This document shows, in pieces, positions 26,207 to 43,173 of a stretch of 64,000 nt of DNA (positions within the stretch are counted from its first letter, which is position 1; each line of letters opens with the position of its first letter). The position numbers and the translations under genes are program-made. The stretch is from Anseranas semipalmata (lineage: Eukaryota; Chordata; Aves; Anseriformes; Anseranatidae): the NCBI GenBank assembly GCA_013399115.1, contig VXAA01002194.1:201226-265225 (forward strand), written 5' to 3'. The notes below the pieces were generated by a model. The model ran no database searches, had not been told where the DNA came from, and saw nothing but the letters and a program-made list of their open reading frames with translations.

Positions 26207-26266
26207 GGCGGGACGGGGACGGGACGGGACGGGACGGGGACGGGGACGGGGACGGGCAGGGGTGGG
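26207..26266 (+). repeat. (GGGAC)n/(GGGGAC)n G-rich tandem array
   Basis: About nine consecutive GGGAC or GGGGAC units follow the gap directly, ending in GGGCAGGGGTGGG. Runs of three to four G separated by two-base AC loops fit the classic G-quadruplex pattern. The true array may extend into the gap. The G-rich strand is the WNT9A template strand, so any transcript from here would be C-rich. Confidence 0.9.
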
Positions 26267-27190
26267 TGTCCCGGGGCTGGGTGTCTCGGGGCTGGCTGTG
26301 ACACGGCCGGGCAGGCAAGGGCCGGGCGTGCAAGGATTGGATGTGCCAAGGATGGGGAGCCGTGCAAGGGATGGGCAGTTGTGCAACAGCCAGGTGTGCA
26401 AGCGCTGGGCAGGCATGCAAGGGCTTGGCAGTTGTGCAAGGGTTGGGTGTGTAAGGACTGGATGTGCCAGCACTGGACAGCTATACAAGAGTCTGACTGT
26501 TGTGCAAGGGCCGGGTGTACAAGGGCCGGACATGCCAGGGCCCGGCTGCCGTGCAGTGGCCGGGCAGTTGTGCCAGGGCTGGACAGACATGCCAGCACTG
26601 GTCATACAAGGTTTGGATGTGCCGCGGCCAGACAGTCCTGCAAGGAGTGCATCATTGTGCAAGCACAGAATGTGCCAGGGTCAGACCGCAGCACGAGGAG
26701 CAGGCTGTCACGCAAAGGCTAGATATGCAAGGGCTGATCAGCTGTGCAAGGGCTAGGTAGTCATGCAAAGAACAAAAGGCTGTGCAAGGGGTAAGCATGC
26801 AGGGCTGGACAGCCATGCAGAGGCCAGATGCTCTTGCAAGCTCTGGACACTTGTGCAAGGGCTAAGCAGGCTTGCAAATGCAAGGCATTCGAGAGCTAGA
26901 AATACAAGGGCTAGACAACCCTGCAAGGGTTGTCCACACAAGGGCTAATTGGGGCATGCAAAGGGTGAACAGTTGTGCAAGGGCTGGACAGCTGTGCATG
27001 GACCAGACATGCAGGAACCAATCAGCCATGCAAGCACTAGGTATGCAAAGGATGAGCAAGGCACGCAAGGGCTGCATACACAAGTGCTGATCCGTTGTGC
27101 AAGAACTAGCTATGCAGGGCTATTCAGCCCTATAAAGGTGAGATGGACAAGGGCTGATCCAGTATGCAAAATCACACATGCAGCAGAGGG
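26267..27190 (+). repeat. Compound 15/19-bp minisatellite upstream of WNT9A
   Basis: About 0.9 kb is built from degenerate units beginning TGCAAGGGCTGG. Splitting at each GTGC/ATGC start gives almost only two lengths: 15 bp (type GTGCAAGGGCTGGAT) and 19 bp (type GTGCAAGGGCTGGGCAGTT). The long form has a GCAGTT-like ending in place of AT. Between 26330 and 26870 I count about 30 units; a few are 18 or 20 bp. Pairs of 19-mers often alternate with one or two 15-mers. Units nearest the gene are GC-rich and best kept; those beyond 26.9 kb are more worn, A/T-richer and harder to phase. Open reading frames through it are a by-product of the repeat. Confidence 0.9.
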
Positions 27191-30100
27191 GAGCACAGAG
27201 ACCCCAATGCATGGGCAGGAGGACAAGTAGCGTGGCTGGGAAGCAGTTAATGCCCTAAATGTCAACCTTCGGAACTACACTTGGTGGCAGCGTTGTTCTC
27301 GACGTCACTCTCGCCGTCACGCTCAGCTCACACTCAAGGCAACTTCTGCACCTGCCACTGAGCGAGAACAAAAAGGTTTTCCTCCGGAGCGTGCATGTGT
27401 GTGTCACGCTGCTGGAACCACCTCACGTCCCCATGGGGACAGACATGGGAGGGGACACAGGTGCTTGGCACCAGCCCCTCAGCTGCAAGCCACCACCCCC
27501 AGAGGTTTAAGCCTTTCAGCTCTGCAGAGCGGTGCCCAAGGGGTGCAGGATGAGACAGCAAGACCCTCAGATAACCCTCAGAATAGCCCCAGGAACAACA
27601 TCAGGAATTTATTCTCTCCTCTGGCCATGCACTCTGGCATTTCTAGCCGTCCCAACACTGTGCAAACCATTTGGGTTTTGCTTATTTTCAGAATAAAATC
27701 TTGGGGAGGAGGGAGGGTGGGTGAAGAGGCTGTTTTAATTTCCAGGACCATATAAAACACCTCAGCCAGGTCCCTGACCCAACCTCTGCAGTATGGCCTC
27801 GTGGAATCGCGGCCTGGTTTGCACCATGCAAAACTTTGTGCATCCACGCATGGGGCTTGGGGGGTCCCAAGGCAGCTCAGCATCACAAGCCTCAACAGGT
27901 GCAAAACATTGTGGGGGGGCATCAATTCCAATCAGACAAATTACTTCATGAGATCTGCATGATTCCCTGGGGCCTGGGAATATCTCAGTCCCCTTATCTC
28001 AATGGCTGGGGCAAAGTGGCACCGCTCCCTCCCAGCATCTTCGTGCGGGTGCTAGCAGGTGACCGGCTCTTGGGCTCTGCGGGAGAGCCAGCAGCAATAT
28101 TGCATTAAAGCCCCATCTAGAGGCCTTTCATTAAGGAGAGTTTGGGAGACAGGGACCAGCTCTGGGGTTGCATTGGGTGCCCTCATACTCCCACCTGAGT
28201 TCCTCCAGCTAGAGTAAAAGCAATACAGGACTGCGGATGGAGGGGAGGACAAGCAAGGTGATATATATACCATCAGGAGGCTTTGCCTGAGAGTTTCCCT
28301 GCTGGAAAAGTGTAAGAGTCATCATTTGTGCGCATCCCCAAGGAGCTGGTATGCCCAACGTGGGGAGAGTGGAAGGAACCTCCGCTTCCTCCAAGCAGCC
28401 CCATGGCAGAGGTGCGAGGCCGGTTCCTGGAAAGGCAGCGCAGCCCTCGCCCTTACTCATTTCCTCTGCCCGCAGCAGGGTGCCGCGGCTGGGGCAATGC
28501 GCCGGGGCATGCACGACTCTTTCCGAGGTGAGACAGCACCGAAAATAGTCAGCGCTTCTGCTTTCGGCCAGGGGGAAGGGGAAGCCTGAGCAGATGCTGA
28601 CTTCGCCACGGATGCTGCTTGTCGTGCTGGGGGACCATGCACCGGTCCTGGGTGTAGCATCTTCCCAGGGCAGCTTTGTCATTTTCCAGGTCCTTCAGCA
28701 ATTCCCAGGGTGACACAAAAGCCAGGTGTTTCTGCTCAGTGCGGTGGCCTTGGCTGGTGTCCCCAGAGCCACCGACAGCAGAGGGCAGTGCCACATCAGC
28801 GCAGCGTGGAAGTGCTCGGGGGTTTTAAGCAGGCGTTTGTTTCCAGGCTGGAGGGAAGCAGCCAAGTTTAATGTTTTTAAGTGACAATTTCACTCAGCAG
28901 CAAAGGCAGCTGTGGCCGCCCTGCCAGGCTTCCCGGGCACGTTAGACCACGGGGGATCTGGAGGGTGACTTCAAGTTTTCCTGCTCCATGACTCAGCTCT
29001 CAAGTGGCTCCCGGGGCCCTTCCTGTGCCCATTGCTCCAGTGGCTTCCCTACCCCAGAGGAGACCTTGCCACCATCATTGCTAGGATTTTAGGTGGAAGC
29101 TTGGCTCCTTTTTATTCTTGGGGATCCCCTATGGCTTTGGTCTGCATATTTTTCCCTGCAGAGCCAGGTTCCATCTGTCCTCCAAGCAGCGAGAGGCGAG
29201 GACTTTTGACCAGCTCACCCAGGTCTCGCTGCATGAACCAAACCTCTCCAGAGCAGTGACTCCAGCTCAGCGGGGCGGTTGAGTCATAGGAGTGCGAGAG
29301 GGAAGGAAAATACCCATGAAGTCATCTCGTTCATCCCTCGCTGCCAGTTCTGCATGGGTTCCCCACCAGCTACTTGGCACTCGCTCCCAGACTGGAGTGA
29401 CTCCAGCAAGGCAGCAAGAGGTGGGGAGCTCACGAGGCTTGGTGAGAAGCCTTCAGCTGCGTTTCCTCCCTACAGATTGCCTCCGAGACGAACCACTCAC
29501 ATTTCCCTTCCTCAGTTCCCTTAATTAGAAGTGGGCCTGGCATTTATCAGCCCTCCGGATATGGTCTGAAATAACAGACAAGACCCAGGAGTGCTGCCTG
29601 CCCACGGGTCGTCGGTTATTCCACCATCTCAGGGACCACACCATCCAAGCTCCGGCCACCACCACCTTCATTTCCAGTTACTCTTTTTTCACCGTCACGT
29701 GGACTTCCAGGGTGTTTCCTCCCTCTGAGTGATCACACATGGGCCCAGAGCCAGGTTCTTGCTTCTTTTCCATCAGGCAGCTAGAGTCACCCCAGGGACA
29801 GCTCTGAACTTCAGCAGCATGGTGTTGTGTTGTACCTGTCGGTGCCCAGCCCTCTGGGGGCAACATTTTTGGGGGGGCAGAGATATGGTCAAAATATTCC
29901 CATTGCTTCCAGCCAGGCTGCTGGGAACCAGCCTGAGAGAATCCCCCTTTTCCCAGGGCTCTGGGTAGCGCAAATCACTGCAAACAAGGAGCAGCCTGGC
30001 CCTGATTGCCCCTGCCCTGTGTGTCCCCACCTCTCCAAATGAAGAAAAGGCACTGAAACCTGTTGTAGTCCATTACTTTGGAGCAACTGAAGGCAAAAAG

Positions 30101-30689
30101 CAAAGGATAGCCTGTCATGCCATGATGGTCTGTGGGTAGTTATCCACTGTGGAGCACCCCTTTCCCTTTTCCATCAAGGGCAGAGATGCAGGGACACGGG
30201 GGTACTATAAGGCTGCCCCCCTCCCCCCAGTTACAGAAGGTAGGGGACCACCGTCTTTGTCCCCTGAGATCCATGTGCTATGAGGTCCATGCCAGACTGA
30301 GCCGTAGCCCATTGGGCTTTGCCTGCTGAGTTTTTGCTTGTTCCTCTGCGATTCTACCCCAAAATGAGCTGATCTGATGCAAATAATCAGAATCAGGCCA
30401 GGGCACAAAGCTGCCATGGGACAGACCCCTAGCAGGGCCCCTCGCACCAAATCTCAACAAGCAATCAGTTTCTGTAACCCTCACTCCCATCAGAGGTCCC
30501 CTCTCTTAACTGATTACGGGACCCATATTAAAATACTTTAAAAGAGACTTAACCAACAGGTCCCAATAGGCATCTGTTACACAGCAGCTAAATCTTATTA
30601 AGCATTAGCAAGCACCTTACTCCTGGCCCACGGTAACAGGCTCACGCAGATCCTTTCTCAGCATTGCCAGCTCTTGGTATAATCAGGCA
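27191..30689. other. Upstream intergenic DNA next to WNT9A
   Basis: No exon is supported. The stretch holds the CTCF-like motif at 28775, a FOX-type run (CGTTTGTTTCC, about 28834) near 28.85 kb, and the block CTTAATTAGAAGTGG near 29.52 kb that may be conserved. Open frames are short and unrecognisable. Confidence 0.6.
28775..28790 (+). promoter_or_regulatory. CTCF-like motif upstream of WNT9A
   Basis: The plus strand reads ACAGCAGAGGGCAGTG, matching the CTCF core CCASYAGRKGGCR at 12 of 13 positions (A for C at the first). It points right, away from the motif at 25.3 kb, so the two form a divergent pair around the WNT9A promoter and minisatellite. Confidence 0.45.
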
Positions 30690-30765
30690 ATCTCATAAAA
30701 TATGTTTACAAGGGGCCTCAGGAGGTCATCTGGTCCAGCCCCCACTCCACAGCAGGAGCAGCTCC
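30690..30765 (-). mobile_element. CR1 LINE remnant, reverse orientation
   Basis: The text TCATAAAATATG, then AGGGGCCTCAGGAGGTCATC, then TGGTCCAGCCCCC and AGCAGGAGCAGCTCC matches the reverse complement of CR1 3' ends, which usually read GGAAGGGACCTC, GATCATCTAGTCCAACCCCC, GCAGG. It is more diverged than the copy at 16.4 kb. A pentanucleotide array starts exactly where recognisable CR1 stops. Confidence 0.75.
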
Positions 30766-30842
30766 TTTATTTTATTTTATTTTATTTTATTTTATTTTAT
30801 TTTATTTTATTGTGTTTTGTTTTGTTTTGTTTTGTTTATTTT
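30766..30842 (+). repeat. (TTTTA)n(TTTTG)n compound microsatellite
   Basis: About nine TTTTA units pass into about five TTTTG units, directly after the CR1 remnant. Confidence 0.95.
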
Positions 30843-37879
<7,037 letters not shown>

Positions 37880-38230
37880 CCTCCTGGGGTTTGATACAGA
37901 GCGTGGAATCAGGCAGGATTAATTTCCAAGGTCAACACAGTGCCCATGAAAACGTGGGGAGCACCGGCCTCCGGCACATGATTGGTTGCGTGAGAGCCCA
38001 AACTGAGCCATTACATAGCAATATCCGCACAGCTCTGTCAGCAGCGGCGCTGACAAGATGGACAAGTCGGGGTGCTTTCTGTATGGGACCCATTGTTCAG
38101 CAAATCAGAGGGCCTTCCTATGTGGTTAATGGGTCAGCAAACTCTGTTGCTTTAATGGTTAATCATCTACTTACATTGTTCAACAAGTAAACCCACGCAG
38201 ATAATGCTCCTTACCTACAGTTCATGTGAC
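37880..38230. promoter_or_regulatory. Candidate conserved non-coding element, intergenic
   Basis: This block keeps clustered CpG (CACCGGCCTCCGGC, GCAGCGGCGCTGAC) in CpG-poor DNA. It holds two CATTGTTCA SOX-type sites (about 38090 and 38177) and GGTTAAT repeats. Its flanks look like ordinary neutral sequence. A 99-codon open frame spans part of it without recognisable similarity. Confidence 0.3.
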
Positions 38231-41200
38231 AGGCCGACTTCCCAGCTGTGAGCAGGGAAAGTGTTTGACACTGGGAGAATAGGAGAGAGGAGAAATGTGG
38301 GGCTGTGGGGCTCTGATTCCAAATTAGTGGAAACATCTGGAGCAATAACATGCACAAATGCATACGTGAGTCCATACAAAACTGTATGCATGCACATGCA
38401 ATAATGCATACATGAACAGACACACACACACACACTGATCCACATAAAATGAATGTGTCAGTCCCAGACCATTTTACAGCTATTAGCTGACTATCAGGTA
38501 TCACACAAATGACTACAAGTTCACATGCAGAACTTACTCCAAGCTCTTTTAAGCACCAAGTCAGGTTGAGGGCCATCACAAATTTCACCTTTGAGATTTA
38601 GGATTTCAAAGTCTCGGTAGTATCTCTCATGCTGGTTGCTTAAACATCATACAACTCCTGGATCCCAAATTCACAAATCCCACCCCTGGACTCTGTGTTG
38701 TCTGCATAGATCCAGCAAAGGTGTTTTGGATCTCAGAGTCAGGTGACCAAGTTGTCCCAGATTTGCTGGTGTTATTTTGGAGGTGTATCTTGCTTGGGCA
38801 TCTTTAAAACAGGGAATATACCACTACTTTGAGTCCTGGGAGCACCTGGGGTCATCCAGATGAGAAGTTAGAGGTTGCCAAGGTCAAGACAGGAGTCACT
38901 GGTTTCAGTTTTCTGATTTTCTGTATTCAGGCAATCAAACGGCATAATTATGCCTTGACCTAAAAGTCTCTGTCTCTGTGACAGTGACAAATATGTACTT
39001 TATCTGGTTGAAGGCAGTGGTGATTTCCCTCCAAGCTCCCCTAATTTGACAGTAGTCTAAACTGAGCACCTAACCCCACTTTCTCCAGATGCTCACTTCC
39101 AGAGCACAACCTGTGTCTGCCCAAGACAGGTGTCTCTAAGAGGCGATGGGAGGAATTGCCAACCACCAGTATGCTGGGAAGATGTCCTTTATAACTGCCA
39201 GTAATACATTCCCATCTCCCTTGATGGGACGTGATGACTGTCCTGTCTGGTATGTCACACAACCTGGCAACCTGAGACTGGCAAAAAATGGCACTTACCA
39301 CTTGATGAAAAAGCCACATCTCAGACAATAACAGCTTACAGGCCAGACAAAGGGCTCCCCACAGCAGTCTTGAAATGCCTGTGACTCAATACAGTCAATA
39401 CACTTCAAGTCCACTTAGGAACAACAGCCTTGATTTCATGTCATCATCTAGGGTGGTAAGGGGTAATAGGAGAATGGTCTACAAACACTTGGAGTGTTTG
39501 TTCCTTCCCAGTGGATACGTTTCACTTGGGAAGTACTTCAAGCCTTCCAGGTCACGGATGGGTAACCTTTGAAGTAAAGGTCCCCTTCGTCTGGAGAGGC
39601 ACACCAACACCTCAGCCTTGCCAGCTTTTTTTGTTGTCAAGCAGGGAACACTGTGATGGATGACGGGGAGAGGTCATCGTCACAAGGTTAGAGAAGAGGA
39701 TCAGAAGTAGAAGTTAGTCCCTCTCTCCAGAGGCAAAATGTGCTTAACTCAATTCCTAAAAATGGGGGGAAAGAAGCAGTCCATAGTTTCTCTGCAAAGA
39801 AGTAGATTGAGATAAACACTGATGGCCTGAGCTGGCATGGATCTTTTTTCCTTGGTTTCAGACGTGAGTTCCTCCACTTGTCCTTGTGCCAGAGGTTTCG
39901 GCACTTCCAGGGAACTTGTGGGATGGAGCCCACTGCCCTGCTACTGCACATGAGCCCACTGCTTTGGCCTAAACAACCAACCCTACCGTGGGTAAAGGGT
40001 AACAAAGACATTGACCTCCCTCCTGCTTTCGTTCAGGGACCCTGAAGCAGAGCCCTATCACCCTGTAGTCCTGGATTTGGCCTATTAACACATATGAAAA
40101 CTCAGGACCCTTTACTCATCCCAAGGCAGGAATCCTCACGTGCTTCCGAGCAAAAATAAGTCTTGACCTGTCTCAGGCTCTTCATGGGAGCTGCTTCATG
40201 GGAGGATGTGGATAATCTAGAGAGGAGAAAGCAACTGAGATGAAAAGAGAGCTCAAAAAAGGACCAGTGAAGGGCAATGGAGGAATAGACTTGTTGGGTA
40301 TAGGGGAGACCGAGAGGAGATGAGGTCATTGTATCCACATCCACTGCTGGGAAAGTGAGGGAATAAACTGCTCATCTAGAGGGGAGGAAACTGTGAATGC
40401 AGTGACACAGGCTGAAGTTAAACATTAGTGTGGCCCGTCTGCAGGCCCGACCAGCACAGACCAGGCTCAAGTGTGAAGGGGTCACTCAGAAAACACCAGC
40501 TTGGGCCTCCCACCCCAGGAACTTGAGGACATCCAGCAAAAAGTTCTGGTGCCCAGGGAGCTAAAACTCCCCCGTTCACCAGAGGAAATAAATCAGTTCA
40601 ACAAACAATAGTTTACTCAAGGGAGAAAAGGCAAAACTAGCAATTCTTAAAATCCAATTCATATTCAATTCCCACCTCATTTTCTGTCTCATTTTCTCAT
40701 TTGACAGAAAATATTCAATTGAGCCATGCCTTAGTCATTTCTGATTGCATACCTGCCTTTAGATCTCACTTCTTGCAGCCAGTCAGCAGCTCTCCCATCT
40801 CACTCTTTCAAAGCTTGTTCTCTTCTTTGCACTGTAAGAAAAGAGCAGAAACTGAAATCCCTGGATATGCCAGGGAAGATAGAGGTTGATATTCCCCCAA
40901 AGTATGCCCAGCACAGAGCGTTGCAAAGCAACGCAAATAACCAGGTCTCTCCCCACACACACTTCTCTTTCCTACATATCCAAGGTGTTTGTCACACTAA
41001 TTGCCAGCTTAAAAAAACATAATAATAATAATCGTAGTTCAAACTTCCACTTCTTTACAATGTAATTTCTCTTTACAATGTGATTGCTGTAAAAATAGCT
41101 TGGGTAAAGCTACCTGGACATTGATTTTCAGTGATTCCCCTTCTGAATGTCAGCCACTTTCCCATAGCAAATGGTTTTATATTATATTGTTATGACTTCC

Positions 41201-43148
41201 TAAGTGCTCTACATGAGCTCTGGAGCTGTCAGCTGAATGGCCAGAGGCAAGACTGGCTGCAGCCCAGTGCAGCTCATTCATAGCTAGCTAGGAGACTGCT
41301 GGTCACAGAGCTCTTAGCCAACAAAATGATGCTGATGGTGGAGACCCAGTTACCAGATATTCACCAGCTTGGCTGTTTTCTTTTTTTGTATTTGCCACTG
41401 ACAGCTAAGGCTCTGCTGACAATAGGATGCTTTGGGGTTAACTTCTACCTTGTAGGAGCAACAGGGGTTGGATTTGGCTATACACTAAAGAGCCTAAATT
41501 TTGCTATGTACATCTGGAGGCACAATTCAGTTGCTTAATCACAAGTACGTACTACCATCTAAAATGTCCTGTGGCATCTCCCACCAGCCTCCAGCTGCCA
41601 CTCCATCTGAATGCAGTTTCTGAAAGACCCTGTGTCCTGCAGGCCAGGCTCATGTGGATGTCTTGAATGCCCCAGGGTGTCTCACATAGCGCTAGACTCC
41701 TACATCAAGGCAGCTGAATCAAGCTTTGGGGTCTCCATCTGAGTGGATAGCTGAGCTCCCAATATAATCAGGGGAGATCTGGTCAGTGGGGACTGTGGAT
41801 TGATTTAGCAGTCCACAGATCTCTGAGTCTCTTGCTCATGCCAGGGAGAGAAGCCTGGATTGATGTCAACGAAGGGACTCAGCTACCATGGCATTTGCCA
41901 CCATCATGAAGGACATGGGCAATCAGTCAGCTGATCTTGGCAAACACTCAGTGACTGCTTATCTTCTGCTCACATGCCCGGACCCAATGGAGCCAAGTGG
42001 AATTGCTTGAGTGCAAGGAGATATTACTTGAATTCTCTGGATTCAGCACAGCCTTTTTCGGGGATGTTTCTGGGGCCCAGAGGCCCACAAGTAGCAGGTT
42101 AACTTGCACATCGCTGTCTGATGCCCTCAGCTTTGACCCGGCATGAGAAGCAAATTTTGACCTTGGAAGGAGCCACAAAACAGACTCCTTGTGGTTCTGC
42201 ATTTGCATCCTTCCATGTCTGACAGGGAGGTTATGGGAGCCCTGATCACTAATTTCCAGTTTACTTATCTCCAGTTTACTTTTTCTGTCCATCTTCTGGC
42301 TTTTGTGGATCAATGCCGGATTTCCAAGGATGAGCTAGTAGGAAAATGTTCTGTGGTGTGCGCTGCAGACGCTGCAGACTCAGTCCTGTTTCTTTATGTT
42401 GCTCAGAAATAGTCATAGCACAACACAGGACCATGTGTACGAGTCACAGGTCAGGTGGTTTGCTCAGAAACATTTCTCCAAGCTTTTTATTTTTGCATGA
42501 AAGTAGTGCCTGTGTCTATCTGGAGAAAGGTATCACAGTATGTATGTATATGTATATCAGTATGCAATTGCTGGGGACTTTTAACTTCCAGCCCATTTCT
42601 GGGGAATATGCAGTTTTCCTAGGAGCCACCTTTAGTGTTATATAGGTCTGATCAGTTTGGGGCAGCCACCCTGTTTGAAGTGGGTATGCCATGCAGGTAT
42701 TGGGATATGCTTTGTGCCACTCTGCTTGCCTTCAGATGAAGAGACCACACTCCAGCTTGTTCTGTTTGGTGGCAGAGATTTTGCCACAGGGCTCTGGCAC
42801 AGGCCTCAGGTTGTTGGGCAAACACTGGCAGCATCCTGGCCAGTCTGGCCCACTGAATTCAAACCAAGACATGACATTTCTAAATGACTGCGGGAGTTCA
42901 TGTGTGATGGGGTGTCCTCTCTCTGGGGTGCAGGGTTCACCCCAGGTTCCTCCTGCAGCCTGTTCCCCATTACCTGCCTGCCCTCCCCTCCCCTGCCCGC
43001 CTCACAAACCTCCAAGTGAAGCAAGAGGGAAGCAATCTGCTCTTCCCCCAGCCTTGCACAGCTGATGGCACCAAAGAGGCAGAACCTGCCTGTCCTGTGC
43101 CAGGATGGATAGCTGTCAGCACACAAGGGCATTTCAGCACCTGCAACT

Positions 43149-43173
43149 GTGTGTGTGTGTGTGGGGGGGGGGG
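43149..43173 (+). repeat. (GT)n followed by an 11-base G run
   Basis: Seven GT copies pass into eleven G. Confidence 0.95.

Larger units (their letters stand above)
25120..26300. promoter_or_regulatory. WNT9A: CpG island over WNT9A exon 1 and promoter
   Basis: CpG dinucleotides are scarce across the intron and intergenic DNA but become dense from about 25.1 kb, peaking around the exon. GC boxes are visible, for example GGGGAGGGGCGGGG at 25391..25404 and GGGGCGGG at 25910..25917. The block starts in early intron 1, covers the coding exon and runs into the assembly gap and the GGGAC array. Such islands are typical of developmental gene promoters. The start site itself cannot be placed because of the gap. 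Confidence 0.85.

Noticed and set aside
25469..26662. A 397-codon minus-strand open frame through exon 1, the gap and the minisatellite
   Set aside because: It gains its length from N bases and the stop-poor repeat. Only the 31 codons from 26109 have protein-family support, and they end at a splice donor.
26111..26756. Long plus-strand frames rich in Gly, Cys and Ala over the repeat
   Set aside because: They are translations of the GGGAC array and the 15/19-bp units. Mixed unit lengths shift the frame throughout.
26330..27130. Minisatellite units as nuclear-receptor half-sites (CAAGGTCA-like)
   Set aside because: The unit reads CAAGGGCT, mismatching the critical TCA, so the likeness is superficial.
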